Origin: Brasenia schreberi
Taxonomy: Eukaryota > Streptophyta > Magnoliopsida > Nymphaeales > Cabombaceae
Assembly: GCA_036023115.1 (NCBI GenBank)
Contig: JAYKKT010000059.1
Coordinates: 2,446,501-2,510,500 of the forward strand
Length of the DNA: 64,000 bases
Direction of reading: 5' to 3'
In this document: piece after piece, positions 51,331 through 64,000 of the stretch
How the letters are laid out: each line of letters begins with the position of its first letter
Position numbering within the stretch: position 1 is the first letter of the stretch
The notes under the pieces: model-generated
What the model saw: the letters and a program-made list of their open reading frames with translations, nothing else
What the model was told of the DNA's origin: nothing
Databases searched by the model: none
Translations under genes and position numbers: made by a program

Positions 51331-54300
51331 ATGGAGGCTAACAACCCTCCACCGCCTCCTACATATCCCACAATTCACTCTCCCCCGAGCACTCCGACTC
51401 CACGACCCGAGAAACGACTGACCCCGCCAGCTTTCTCTTCACCCCTTTCTAGTAGGTTTTCACCTCAAAGAACGGAAGATCAGAGCCATCGGTCTTCTTC
51501 TTCTTCACGGTCTCCTTCACAGAATATTCCCCCACAGAATTCAGGGGTTTCGATTCCTCTGAACCAATCCCCCGACAATGGAGTGAAAACCAGAAGCCAA
51601 TTCTTCATTCCTAATGGTGCTAATACTCAAAGTACTAGTGATCATCGTGTTCCTACTATGCGTCCTATGGATGGTGTTCCTCATTTCAGCACACCACCTC
51701 GCCCGCCATCCTTTTCTGTCCCACTTCGGCCAGCAGTTGTTCCTTTCAATTCATCACCAATTACGCCTCAGTCTGGAGCTTTTCCTGCCAGGGTTTCTCC
51801 CAACTCGGGCGATCATATCCAATCTCTACCAACTTCTTCTCCTCCTCTTTATTCAAGTCCTTCATTGGATTGGCAAACGGCGAAGGCTTCAGATGTTACT
51901 GATGAGTGTGCATTGACGGGGTTATCGCCGCATATCATGTTCTCTGCTCACAAGGTAATCATGACTAGTATTACTCCTTCAGTCTTTTAGTATTCAATTT
52001 CACTCACAGATGCATGTTTGTTATGCATATAGTTGAGGATACGTTATAGTCTCATGTGGTTATTGAAAATATATCTTTTCACAGTGATTACTTTCTGAAA
52101 ACTCTGATGGCAAAGTTGTGAATTTCTAGGTGTCAGGGAAATCGGCAATCTGATATTTTGGTGATCACTTTGTCGTGTTTCATTGTTTACCAATTATTTT
52201 ATGGTACATTTTAAGCAACATTGTTTAGACATTAAATGCACTTGATGCTTGAATGTGGTTGACTTCTTTCTTTTTATTTATATGCATGTGCATCTTATCT
52301 GATACAACATCCACTGGTGGACCTTCTTACAGGTCTTGAAACAAAAGAAGCTTTTAAACACGCTAAGTCTAGGATTTGGCGCATTTATATCTCCTGGGAA
52401 GGAGGTCACACCCGGCCCTCAAACAGTACAGCATGCTCCTCACCGATGCCAGAATTGTGGGGCTTATGTTAATCTATATTGTAATATCATTCTTAGCTCA
52501 GGACAGTGGACTTGTGTTATTTGCAATAGATTAAATGGTAGTGATGGTGAGTACAGAGCAGCAAGCAAGGGTGAACTTCATAACTGGCCTGAGCTTTCTC
52601 TCAACTTAGTTGATTATGTCGAAACTGGAATTCGGCGGCCTGGGTTTGTTCCTGTATCTGATTCGCGAATGAGTGCACCTGTCTTTCTTGTCATAGATGA
52701 ATGTTTAGACGAAGCACATCTCCAACATCTGCAGGGTTCATTACATGCTTTTGTTGATTCCCTTTCCCCTACCACAAGAATAGGAATTATAACTTATGGT
52801 AGAACAGTCTCTGTTTATGATTTCTTGGATGATACAGTTGCTTCGGCAGATGTTCTTCCAGGCAGTAAAAGTCCAACTCATGAGGCACTGAAAGCATTGA
52901 TTTATGGGACTGGAATTTACTTGTCACCTATTCATGTATCACTTCCTGTTGCTCATAACATATTCTCTTCCATGACACCTTATAAACTCAACTTGCCTGA
53001 AGTATCTAGGGACCGTTGTCTTGGTGCAGCAGTGGAAGTTGCTTTAGCAATAATTCAAGGACCATCAGCTGACATGTACCGAGGACCATTAAAAAGGCCA
53101 GGAGGCAATTGCAGGATATTGGTTTGTGCAGGAGGACCTAATACCTGTGGGCCTGGTTCAGTTCCACACTCATTTACCCACCCAAACTACCCATATATGG
53201 AAAAGACGGCAATAAAGTGGATGGAGCAGTTAGGCCATAAGGCTCACCAGCATTATGTGGTAGTAGATATTCTATGTGCTGGTACCTGCCCAGTAAGAAT
53301 ACCAATTCTTCAGCCACTGGCAAAGGCATCTGGTGGTGTGCTTGTTCTGCATGATGATTTTGGAGAGGCATTTGGTACTAACTTAAAGAGAGCTGCTACC
53401 AGGTCTGCAGGCTCTCATGGCATGTTTGAACTCCGTTGCTCTGATGATATGCTTGTCACACGAATTATAGGCCCTGGTGAAGAGGCAACTTCAGATACTC
53501 ATGAGACTTTTAAAAATGATGCAGCTACTTATGTTCAAATGACAAGTGTTGAAGAAACTCAAAGTTTCTGTGTGTGCATGGAAGCTAAAAATGATATCGA
53601 GGATAATCACCTTTTCTTCCAGTTTGCTATTCGATATTCCAACTCCTATCAGGCTGATATTTCTAGGATTATTACTGTTAGATTGCCAGCTGTTGATAGC
53701 CTATCTTCATATTTAGAGAGCACTCAGAATGAAGTGGCAGCGGTTCTCATTGGCAAGCGGACCTTATTGCTAGCAAAAAGTTCTTCAGAGGCAATTGACA
53801 TGCAGCTCACAGTGGATGAAAGAATAAAGGATATTGCTTTGAAGTTTGGGTCGCAAATGCCCAAGTCAAAGCTCTATCGGTTTCCAAAGGAACTAGCTGT
53901 CCTGCCAGAGAGCTTATTCCATCTAAGAAGAGGGCCACTTCTAGGAAGTATCATTGGTCATGAAGATGAAAGATCAGTCTTGCGGAATATATTTTTAAAT
54001 GCAGCATTTGATTTATCTCTTCGCATGTTGGCACCTCGATGCCTGATGCATTGTGACGGAGGAACTTTTGAGGAATTGCCAGCATATGATCTTGCAATGC
54101 AGTCTGATGCAGCAGTGGTACTTGACCATGGAACTGATGTATTCATTTGGCTGGTAAGTCCCCAATCCTTTTTTCCACTAGAAATGCCCTCCATTTTCTG
54201 AGACAGGTTCTTCAAAGTGTTCTTTTTATCTATATATTATGCTTGTCTGAGATGGTGTCTTACTATTTCCATTGGCGTTCCTATCTGTGCATCAAATTTT

Positions 54301-57300
54301 AGTGTCTATTTCGACTACAGAGTCAGCTCCTAAATTTTTCAGTTGAATGAAATTCAATTATAGGTGATAGATTTGCTAAACTTTCTACTAAAATATAGCT
54401 GGGAAAATCCTATCTTTTAATGTTAACCCATGCCAAAGATTTCTGCCTCACCTATCTATATCTGATGAGAATATGCCCCAGAACTTGTGTTTCCATATTC
54501 TCTTCTTCACCTGTAAGTTGTTTTCTTACATGATTCTTACTTTAAGCTGAGATTGGAGGCTGTTCAGATAAACAATTCTTGCCACGTCACAAGATTAATT
54601 TGAGGATGTGCTTGGCTTACCTTGGTTCAATCGTATTGTGTTCATTTGGAACACTTTTTTATGTGTGCATTTTGTACTTGACAATACATCTGAATGTTTG
54701 TCATGAGCATGTTTGTTTAGACCTTGCAGTGATTAATTCTCGATTACAATGTTGGGTATATTTTCGATGGACCTAAAGCCGTAGCCATATGCCAGTTATG
54801 ATTTGTATCTGAGGTAGTCTTTAGTCTTTACTATTGTCAAGGGTATTCTGGAAACTTACCAAGAACATATGCATAGGCAGTCTTTACTATTGTCTGCTAA
54901 ATGCTTGGAGTTGTTTCTAATAGCATGCCGTTGCTTCCAAAATAATCTAGTAGAATTTCTTTGGAGGCCATAGAATGGTATTTTCTTCCCCTAGCTATAC
55001 TCAATTATATGCGTATTCGAGTAACACAAGCTTGCTTTCTTGTATGCTAACGGTACAGCTGCCCTTTTTCTGTACAAAAAGATCTCACCTTAACTTTTAA
55101 AACAAATCTAAACCTTCTGTATTAATTATGGATTTGAGGTGCTGATTGTTGCATTACGGGTTTCAGGGTGCTGATCTTGCGTCTCAGGAAGCCAGATGTG
55201 CTGCAGCTTTAGCAGCCTGTAGGACACTTGCAGAGGAGCTTACTGAGCAACGGTTTCCTGCACCTTGCATTCTTGCTTTCAAAGTTTGTTCCTGATCTTT
55301 ACATTGATTTCATCATAATTCCAATGTTAATTATGTCTCGGCATTTGAGGAGCTATGGACTCCCAAAGATTTGGAAATTGCATTTATTGTTCCCAACCCC
55401 TCAAAATTTCTGGCTTCATCCCTGTTTTATGCATTAGCTTTTCTAAGACGTTTTGCTGTCTGGCGCATTTTACTTTTTCTCACTGACCTTGAACCTTAAG
55501 GTGCTCAGGACATCATTGATATGCTCGCTTTCTGTTACTTTGATCACAGGAAGGGAGCTCCCAGGCTCGTTACTTTGTTTCTCGCCTTATACCAGCACAC
55601 GAGGATCCTGCTTACGAACAGGTACTTGTTGTATTCCCTTTCTACCATAAACGGAGCTCAAGTACTTTCAGCACGAATAATTTGTTGATTGCTTGATTAT
55701 CTTGTTCTTATGTTATCCTAAAATACATATCAGCTTATTTTAAGTAGCTGTGCCGTTTCCTTTCATTTTTTGTTTTGTTTGATTCGGGTCTCTTGACCCC
55801 TTTCTTCCCCTCTTGCTGTCACGGTATGTCTACAATCACCATAACTGTGGCTTCCAGCGGGAATCCACCTCCACTTCCACAACCGTGAAGGTGAGTGCTT
55901 ATATGGATGGTGAAGTCCTAAAACGCATACCAAGGGAAGAAAGGTGAAAGTTTGTAACAATAAACGACCTGAGGTGCTTGAATATTTCAGTTAAAATGGA
56001 GTACAGTTGTGTATATTTTGAGGATGATCAATGAGTAATTCACCTATCTAGGTGCAAATACTGTTACTCGGTTCTGTTGTTCTGAGTTATTCGTAATTCA
56101 CCTAGGTCCCTAGCCAAGCCACCTCTGCCGCTTGCACATTGAACCACCAAACTCTTTCAACTGCATCACCACTGCCACCATCTCATGGTCAACCTCGCTT
56201 CCATCAGGAACAGGCTGATTTACTGAGGTTAATTCCACCATAGTAATCACCTTCATACCTATGACCTGAGATATCTACTGCATTGGTGTGAGCATCATCG
56301 TTCCTGCCCAACAGTTTAGTTTCTTCTCCCAGCACTCTGAATGCAATCACCATTACTGCGACCAACAGTATTTTATTCCAAGATTCTTGTTCTATATGGC
56401 GAACCGAACCAAGGTGGCCATGCATATGAATGGGGATCTTCTGCAAGCTATCTGTGAACAACATTTGTATTTAAATTCCATAAAAGATGCGCAGGAATAC
56501 TTCCAAGTCCCAAAGCAGCCTACAGGTGTAAGAAATCAATATTATTAATGTTAGTTTTGGATGATACCATGGGCAATGTCATTCATGTGCATCACATAAA
56601 GCACGATCGGACTCTTGTTTGTTCTGCTTGATCGCAACTCTTCGTTGAAGTATATTGATCGGTTAGTAAGTTTTATTGTGTAAATAATGAACAGTTGTTT
56701 CGTGCCAGGTCATTGGCATCTCCATTTCAATTAATGCAAACCAAAAATGAGAATTTTAAAACCCAATATGAGAGAAAGCTGCTTTAATCTCCTCGATAAA
56801 GAACAAAGATGATACAGTCCTGTCACTAGGCATCAGTCTAATGTATAGGTTGCCTCAGTGTGGACTTTGTCCTTTTCCAACAACAACAACTAAGCCTTTT
56901 TCCATACTAGACGGGGTCGGCTACGGCTACATGGATACTCCACAGATCCCTATAGATCCCTATTGTGTATGTTAGCAGTTAACTCCTAATAAGCTAGATC
57001 ATTCATTATTTTTTCTTTCCAACACTTTTGTGGTCTTTTACCTCTTTTAATACTTTTCAAATTTAGTTTTTCTAACCTTCTTATAGGTTCTTCTTTTGAT
57101 CTTCTTTCTATATGTCCAAACCATCTTAAATGATGTTCTCTCATTTTATCCTCTATTGGTGCCACTCCTAATTTGTTTCTAATAATCTCATTATGTATAC
57201 GGTCTTTTCTTGTATGACCACTCATCCATCTCAACATCTTCATTTCTGTCACAGACATCTTTTGTACATGATTATTAACTGCCCAACACTCAAAACCATA

Positions 57301-60300
57301 AAACATGGCAGGCCTAATTGCTACTCTATAATATTTACCTTTTAACTTTAATGGTATCTTCTTATCACAAAGAATACCTTATGCTCCTCTCCATTTTAAC
57401 CAACCAGCATTAATACTATGCGTAACATCTCCATCAATTGTTCCATCACTCTGAAAAATTGACCCTAGGTATTTAAAATTTTCCTTTTTAGGGATGCAAT
57501 TTGTGCCAATTTTAATTTCTATGTCCTTTGAAGTAACCAAATGATCAAACTTACATTCCATATATTATGTCTTTGTTCTACTAAGTCGGAGGCCTTTGCT
57601 TTCTAATGTTTCTCTCCATAGTTTCAATTTTCTATTAACTTTTTCCTTAGACTCCTCCACTAATATAATGTCATCTGCAAATAACATACACCAAGGTACT
57701 TCATCTTGAATATGTTTTGTTAACTCATCCATCACCATTATAAATATGTATGGACTTAAAGTTGATCCTTGATATAACCCAATATTAATTTCAAAGAAGT
57801 TTGTCGTTCCTTCATGAGTCCTCACACATGTTTTTGCACCATCATGCATGTCTCTTATAAGGTTAATATATGTCAATGAGATATCTCTTTTTTCTAAAGT
57901 TCTCCAAAGAACCTCCCCCGGTACCCTATCATTAGCTTTTTCTATATCAATAAATATCATGTGAAGGTCTTTCTTTTTTGCTCTAAAATGTTCCATAAGA
58001 CGCTTCAAAAAGTGAATCGCTTTAAGAGTAGATCTGCCTGACATGAATCCAAATTGGTTCTCTGTTGTACTTGATACTTGTCTTAACCTATGTTGTATAA
58101 TTCTTTCCCATAATTTCATAGTATGGCTCATTAACTTGATACCTCGATAATTCACACAATTTTGAATGTCTCCCTTGTTCTTATATATGAGTATAAGTGT
58201 ACTTGCTCTCCATTCCTCGGGCATCTTTTGGTTTTTTCATATTTCATTAAATAATCTTGTGAGCCAAGTGATTCCTATTTCTTCTAGTATTTTCCAAACT
58301 TCTATAGGAATATTATCTGGTCCTACCGATTTACCACCCTTCATATGTTTAAGAGCCTCTTTGACTTCATTCTTTTGAATACGTCGGTAGAAATTGTGGT
58401 TTATATACTTTTATGATTTGGCTAACTCTCCTAAGCTAATACTAACATCCTTATTTTCATTAAAAAGATTATAAAATAGTTTTTCCATCTATTTCTTATA
58501 TCATCATTTGCCACTAGAGTTTTCCATTCTCGTCTTTTATGTATCTAACATAATTAAGATCTTTAGTTTTCTTATCTCTAGCCCTAGTTATCCTAAAAAT
58601 ATCTCTTTCACCCTCTTTTGAGTTGAGTTTTTTATATAAGTCCTCCCAAATTTTAGCTTTTGCTTCACTCACGGCCTTTTTCGCTTCCTTCTTTGCTTTC
58701 TTATAAGCTTCTAAAGTTTCACTAGTTGTTTTAGCATAATGTAATTTGTAACATGCCCTCTTTGCCTTGATATTATTTTGAACTACTTCACTCCACCACC
58801 AAGCTTCTTTTTGTGCCGGTACACCTCCCTTAGATACCCCTAACACATCTTTCGCCACTTTCCTAATATGTATAGCCATGTTGTTCCTCATATCACAGGG
58901 TGTACCAACATAATTTCAAACATCTCCTTGAAGGACTTTCTGTTTAAATATATCTTTTTTCTCACTTTTGAGGTTCCACCATTTAGTCTGCATAGCTCGA
59001 TGCACTCTTTTCTTCTTTGTCCATTTTTTTATTTGTAAATCCATAACTAAAAGTCGATGTTGGGTGGTTAAGCTTTCTCTTGGAATTACCTTGCAATCTT
59101 TACAACATGCTCTATCTTTTTTTCTACAAATAAAGTAATCAATTTGTGTTTGTGATAAGCCACTCTTATAAGTAACTAAATGTTTATCTCGTTTTTTGAA
59201 GATTGTATTGACTATAAAGAGATCAATGCCATAGCAAAATTTAAAATCTCCCTACCTTCTTCATTTATATCCTCAAAACCAAAGTTTTCATGAATCCCTT
59301 GATATCCTAATGCCACTTTACTGACATGTCCATTTAAATCTCCTCCTAAACAAATCATCTCCCTTTGTGGAATCTTTTGAAACACCTTATCTAACTCTTT
59401 CCAAAAAACTGTCTTTATACTATCTTCTAGTCATATTTCGGGTGCGTAAGCACCAACTATATTCAAAACCTCTCCTAACACTAATTTCAACATCATGATT
59501 CGGTCACCATATCATTGTATGTCTACTACACTATCCTTTAAATATTTATTTATGATAATACCAACTCCGTTTTGAGCATTTTCTTTACCTGAGTACCATA
59601 ATTTAAAACCTGTATTCTCTATATCCTTTGCTTTTTCTCCAACCCATTTTGTATCTTGTAAACATAGAATATGAATATTTTTTCGAATCATAGTATCTAC
59701 CATCTCCATTAGCTTATCGGATAATGTTCCAATATTCGAAGAACCAATACGAATCTTATTATCTAGGACTAGCTTCCTTAACCCCGCATTCGTCTATAAT
59801 CAAAATGCGGAGACCCTCTCTAAAAATTTTTCACTACATTCAGGCGGCAATGTAGCGGGACTAACTTCTTTACCCACACCCGTCCATGATGTGTGAATCC
59901 TCTCTGCAATTGATTCATTACATTCGGGTGAAAATGTAGTGGCCCTTGCTTACTTATTACTGCATTCGGGCTCTGCAGCACGTCACTAGGCGGGGACGCT
60001 CCAAAGTAATGCTCATGATTTTTATAATCTATGTTATAAAAATCTGACGAAGTTTTATGCTGGCTTTCAGAAGCCTAACACAACCCTCCTCCTTTATCCA
60101 GGCTTGGGTCCGACAATGTAAGGGTGATCCCTTACATAGGCGGAGTTGTACTTTGTCCTTTTCCGATTTAGAAAAAACATTTGCTTACTCGAATTAATTC
60201 TTGAATTCAGAAACCCAAGTAGCCGCCTTATCTATGGAATCCGTAGTTTGCAATTTCTTTGAAACTAATTGGAAAGTATTGCTTGAGGGTTTTTTTATAT

Positions 60301-60492
60301 GAACTGAAAGTTCAAGGTTGAAATTGGAATGACCGGTTCGTGTCATTTATGCAGGAGGCAAGGTTTCCTCAGCTGTCCAGATTAACACCTGAACAGAGAA
60401 CCAAGCTGAAGAGCAGTTTTCTCCATTTCGACGATCCCAGCTTCTGTGAGTGGATGCGTAGCCTGAAGTTGGTGCCTCCGGAACCGAGTTAG
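51331..60492 (+). CDS. SEC23: SEC23-type COPII coat protein, 5 coding exons
   Basis: Inner-coat subunit of COPII vesicles; SEC23 activates the Sar1 GTPase and helps bud carriers from the ER. Exons: 51331-51954, 52333-54153, 55167-55283, 55550-55621, 60355-60492, all phase 0, 923 residues. The start is the first ATG after an in-frame TGA at 51316. Seen: a Pro/Ser-rich disordered N-terminus (1-208); a zinc finger RCQNC...WTCVIC (C247, C250, C269, C272); a trunk/vWA core from about residue 322 (APVFLVIDECLD); beta-sandwich and helical parts; and a gelsolin-like end (VVLDHGTDVFIWL onward). The long N-terminus and divergent core fit the Arabidopsis SEC23A (At4g01810) branch as I remember it, more than the compact SEC23s. 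Intron 4 is 4.7 kb because of the LINE at 56879. All frames are intact. Confidence 0.88.
56864..56878 (+). repeat. Target-site duplication, left copy
   Basis: ACTTTGTCCTTTTCC, identical to 60150-60164, brackets the LINE exactly. The empty site can be rebuilt by removing the element plus one copy. Confidence 0.93.
56879..60149 (-). mobile_element. Near full-length RTE-clade LINE in SEC23 intron 4
   Basis: 3271 bp, antisense to its host gene. The 5' end is at 60149, with a leader of about 380 bases. Then come the apurinic endonuclease domain, linker, reverse transcriptase, C-terminal domain, a very short 3' UTR with CCGACCCCGTCTAG, and a (GTT)n tail (56881-56890 on the plus strand as CAACAACAAC). 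One ORF, an APE-type endonuclease and a simple-repeat tail fit the plant RTE clade. The perfect 15-bp TSD shows an intact insertion of this length. Confidence 0.93.
56986..59770 (-). pseudogene. LINE endonuclease-reverse transcriptase ORF, broken
   Basis: Reading the minus strand, the endonuclease starts near 59770 (NKIRIGS, ILCLQDTKWVGEKAK, LGGDLNGHVS with the Asp-Leu-Asn motif). The RT spans 58224-57565: [47 protein letters not shown] and the catalytic FADD. The C-terminal part (57306-56986) has MLRWMSGHTRKDRIHNE and LRWFGHIERR. Stops occur in the endonuclease (for example before YGDRIMM), and one nonsense change lies after LSRTKT (GAA in the copy at 23630, TAA here). So the element is not autonomous now, although the RT core is well kept. 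Confidence 0.9.
60150..60164 (+). repeat. Target-site duplication, right copy
   Basis: ACTTTGTCCTTTTCC, identical to 56864-56878, directly after the 5' end of the minus-strand LINE. Confidence 0.93.
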
Positions 60493-61588
60493 CCGTGGTG
60501 CTCCCATTTTTCGTTGACACGAGTCACGCTTCCCCTTCTTGAGTGTCATGGAGACGAGCAAGTTTGCATGTTGTGCAGCTGATTGAGTTTGCAGATTTTC
60601 TGCTGATGCTACAAAATGATATGATGTGTTATTTTCTTTTCTTCCTTTTTGCAACATGAAAATTCTAGTCTATTATTTCCATTTGTCATTTGAATAGGTT
60701 CAAGGTAATAAATTCCATGTTCATTTTTTCCTCCTATAGCCGTGCTCGCATTTTTGGTGCAACTCGTGTGTGTGCGCGTCAGAGAGAGATGTGTAACATC
60801 TGTATGAAAACTGCGGCTTGGTGAATGGAGGGGTTTGTTTTAGTTTTGGAGTTCTGCAAGGTGGGGTTTGAGGTCAAGTAGACTACTATCAAGGTTAGGT
60901 GCACATCATGGCTACCGAACTTGGACATCCTTTTGAGTTGAACCCTTAGCCAGGTGACCGGGAGAGAGGGCTTTGGTATGGCTCGAAAAGAACCAAGTTT
61001 ACAGTCCCATGGTTAGGCACCGGATCGTCTCATGACGAGCTGTTCTTGTTATCTAAAAGAATCAAGCACCAGATGGGTTATTAAGCTTGTATACTTATTC
61101 GCTCCACTCTTACAAGTTTGCCGTTCGCAATAATTTTTACTTGTTTTATAATCTACGAATAAAGTCTTCTCAAAATAATATCTTACAACTTTAGCGACCA
61201 ACTCAGCTCAGGCTCGCATCATGTTCAGCTCAATTAGCCAACACGACCAAGGAACAAGCCATGAACAGCTGCTCCTGTTTGGTTTCTTTGGCTAGCTTAC
61301 CGGCCCGATCTCCAGGAAGCATCGATATTACAATGAGGAAAAGAAAAGGTGCTGGTGGTTCATTCTATCTTTTCTCATTGAAATAAGATGTGGGACGATT
61401 ATTGGCTCCTCAAAGCCGCCAGTTTACAAGATCAACCAGCAAAATAAAATTGCTGGGTTCATTTTCCATCACTAAATTGATTCACTAGTTTTACAGAATG
61501 TACAAAGTAATGATGGACTTGGAGGCAGTTATATACACCATGATAACTCATCTGCAACAGGAAAATTGAACAAGCCCCTGCTACTCGG
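60493..61588. other. Convergent intergenic region
   Basis: Shared downstream region of SEC23 (plus) and the DedA-type gene (minus). It should hold both 3' UTRs; an AATAAA-like word (GTAATAAATT) sits near 60707. No gene is seen. Confidence 0.4.
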
Positions 61589-61692
61589 CTACTCTATATC
61601 CTTTACAGCATCCTGCAATACCACCACCAGCAGGTAACTAACTACAAAAGCCTTCACAAAGACTGAAGATAAAATCACAACAGAACATCAAG

Positions 61693-61734
<42 letters not shown>

Positions 61735-63908
61735 CATGATATAATAAACTGTCGACTTATTACAAGGATTTTGCACAAACTCTACCTTGGCAAGTCTCGT
61801 CACATATGTCGCTGCCAAAGCTGTTGCTAGTAGGCCGAGGCCAAGAGTTAATAACTGCCCATTTCCTCCTGATAAACCAGCACCTGATTCTTCTTGCTGG
61901 AAAACAACAAAGTAAAAGGTCTGATTATACCATGCTGTATGACCTATGGAAAAATATATATAACTAAGAAAAGCCAAACGTATAAATAGTTCCAAACCTT
62001 TAATAGAACAGTTCAAAAATTAGGTATCTTGATATATCACGTAAGACAACTTAAAATCAAGTTCTTTGCTGACATTTTGCTACTCTCAAGCATTTAAAAA
62101 CTTTGATTAGTTTTTTCTGCAATTAGCTAAGAAAACTTAAATTTATAAACACCCCTAGCTCGGTTTCACTCACTTTTATTTCAAGGTTTCTTTTCCAGAA
62201 TTTTGTTTTTGACTTTTTGCTTATTACATGGATAGAAACATACACGCTCTCTTTCACAATTTCAACTTTCTTACATCTTGAACATGCAAGTACCGAGCAG
62301 TGTAGGAAAATGCTGTGTTTTACAGGTAACCGTGTTGGTGTCCTCCAATCTTTTCAAATGAATGCTTAATTGAGCAATGCATTGATTTAGTGGTTAGGTG
62401 TAAGTTTCTGAAATATGCTTTAAAGCAACTAATATGCTGATAACCAATGACAAATAGGCTATACATTCACGATAAGCTATACGAATGAAAAATATACATT
62501 GACCATAACAAACCATGCATCTATCAGACATACTTCACAGGAACAATAAAATTTCAAGATTTGTTGTTCGCATTAATTTAAAGGCTACAATTATATAGGT
62601 GATAATCTAGCGCAAGTTTACACCATTGAAATGATATAGAGAAATGGAATCTATGCTGCACGGAAATGTCTTGGGGCCGACTTTTCCAATTGCTACTACA
62701 CTGAAACCAGAAACATCATTAAACCATTTTCGCTGGGCTAACTCCTTTTATTAAAAACTGTCAATCACATGCATAACCACAGCGGTAGCTTGGTTGATTA
62801 GTGCACCCACCTGGTAAATAACAGGATCGTATATCAAGAAGGTTTACAGTCCTTAGATCCAGTTTATGAGAATTTTTTTGATCAGCATGGCATAGAAGGT
62901 ATTGACACATGTGATTAACTGATCCAATTCAAAGCTCAAACTAATTCAACAAAAACCTCTTAAGAAACACCCCTCTCTTCATCTTAGATTTTTTGTATGC
63001 AGAAGCTATAACCTGATTGATATGTTGCCGGTTGAGTTCTTTCCGAAAATTAAAAGACTCCCAAGAAACATTTTAGATAAACAAAATAAAATCAGAATCA
63101 TCAGACCATATGGTTTTTAAATGTGCCTTCATAAATAACACTAATATCGGAATCCATCGGCACAAAAACAGACAACCACCCAAGTAGTATTGCATTCTAA
63201 GGATAGAGCTGTGAACACTTACAATTTCAATGTTATGCAAACACTTCCGCAAATTTATGTGCTACTTACAATGATTGCTCGACCAAATGCCCCAGCGCTG
63301 ACATAAGCCCACGTACCAGGTAGCATTCCAAGCCAACTGCATACAGAAGATATTGGATTTTAAGAGAAAAACTATGCTATGCTAGTTTTGAAATTATTTA
63401 GGGAGATACCCATACAATGTCTGTGGTAGCTATAGGTCAACCATATCAAAATAATAAGGATTCATTAGACGTACAAAATCAGATTAATAACCACTTATAG
63501 TGGCATCTGATCTCTTCCTCCATTTTTGACAAAACAAAAGATGAACCAAAGCAGTTGATAATACACCTCGATGGAACTGGAAAAACGAATGTAGTGAATC
63601 GTTTATGAGGTTTTGAAGGTTTACTGCTTAAAGCTTTTTCAATTTAACACAACTGACAAAATCATCAAGAATCAGGAATAGCACCTTCCAAGTACATAAG
63701 GGACGAACTCCACTGAAGTCAGACCATAAAGATAGTTTGCAAGAGAGAAAGGTATCAACGGACTTAGTCGCAACAAAGCAACAACTCTGAAACCGTTTTC
63801 TCCAATGGCTTTGTCAATTGCCAAGAACTTTTTGTTTCCTTCCACCAATTTCAGGATACGCTCACGGGCAAAATATCTGGCTATCAGAAAAGCAACAGTC
63901 GCTGCCAG
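61589..63908 (-). CDS. DedA/VTT-domain (SNARE-associated Golgi family) membrane protein, C-terminal part
   Basis: Minus-strand exons: 63685-63908, 63270-63336, 61786-61896, 61589-61612; the 5' exons lie beyond the right edge. The visible 141 residues start LAATVAFLIARYFARERI. They contain the VTT/DedA core VALLRLSPLIPFSLANYLYG (re-entrant loop with Arg and Pro), then SWLGMLPGTWAYVSAGAFGR, a hydrophobic helix LTLGLGLLATALAATYV and the end TRLAKDAVKDIE. Related proteins (TVP38/TMEM64 and cyanobacterial-like plastid forms) are multi-pass membrane proteins, with lipid scrambling or transport shown for some relatives. The N-terminus is missing, so plastid or Golgi targeting cannot be judged. Similar to Arabidopsis At1g22850 as I recall. 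Confidence 0.85.
61697..61732. repeat. (GA)n microsatellite
   Basis: A GA tract of about 36 bases between the last two exons of the DedA-type gene. An open frame running into it does not match the spliced protein end. Confidence 0.95.
62770..62880 (+). mobile_element. Possible SINE remnant in a DedA-gene intron
   Basis: GCGGTAGCTTGGTTGATTAG followed by ACCTGG and AGGATCGTATATC has the A-box/B-box spacing of a tRNA-like head. It is weakly similar to the other copies, so the call is uncertain. Confidence 0.3.
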
Positions 63909-64000
63909 CTGCCAAATTTCATGCAATATGACAAAACCATACAAGTAGAAGCATCAAACTAATAAGAAGCGAAGTTCAGTCATAGAAAGCAGCACACCGT

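Overview
This is a stretch of a nuclear flowering-plant genome: AT-rich, with multi-exon genes whose exons end at GT/AG borders, long repeat-filled spacers, Copia LTR elements, RTE-clade LINEs, tRNA-derived SINEs and long (TA)n/(GA)n microsatellites. I cannot place the species from sequence alone. I assembled six host genes by hand from the splice sites; no transcript evidence was available.

Layout. 1-1871: the 5' part of an RTE LINE (minus) abutting a truncated Copia element (LTR, primer-binding site, gag and start of protease, minus). 1872-8140: spacer with simple repeats, an unresolved coding-like fragment near 5.8-6.2 kb, a SINE and a 156-bp LINE derivative with a clear target-site duplication (TSD). 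8140-16080: an eroded minus-strand gene split by a 6.3-kb decayed Copia element. 17277-22149: a 13-exon CIPK1-type protein kinase gene (plus), followed directly by a 5'-truncated RTE LINE (22449-24293) and an older relic (25085-25960). 26837-27640: a zinc-finger gene (minus). 30784-33967: a four-exon secreted-protein gene of unknown function (minus). 34-45 kb: gene-free, with microsatellites and a cluster of small inverted-repeat elements sitting between (TA)n tracts. 45417-46775: an intronless L-cysteine desulfhydrase gene (minus). 47-50.6 kb: more small transposons, including a second short LINE derivative. 51331-60492: a five-exon SEC23-type COPII coat gene (plus), whose last intron holds a near full-length antisense RTE LINE with a perfect 15-bp TSD. 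61589 to the right edge: the 3' part of a DedA/VTT-domain membrane protein gene (minus).

The host genes have unrelated jobs: calcium/CBL signalling, a possible chromatin or ubiquitin zinc-finger protein, a secreted protein, sulfide production from cysteine, ER-to-Golgi coat formation, and a membrane protein. There is no pathway cluster. What unites the window is one RTE LINE lineage present in at least seven states: full-length, 5'-truncated, decayed, an edge fragment, a 3'-end remnant, and two short bipartite copies that keep both ends but lack the whole coding region. These bipartite copies, one with a perfect 15-bp TSD, are the most likely little-described system here. The second candidate is the family of short inverted-repeat elements embedded in (TA)n tracts.
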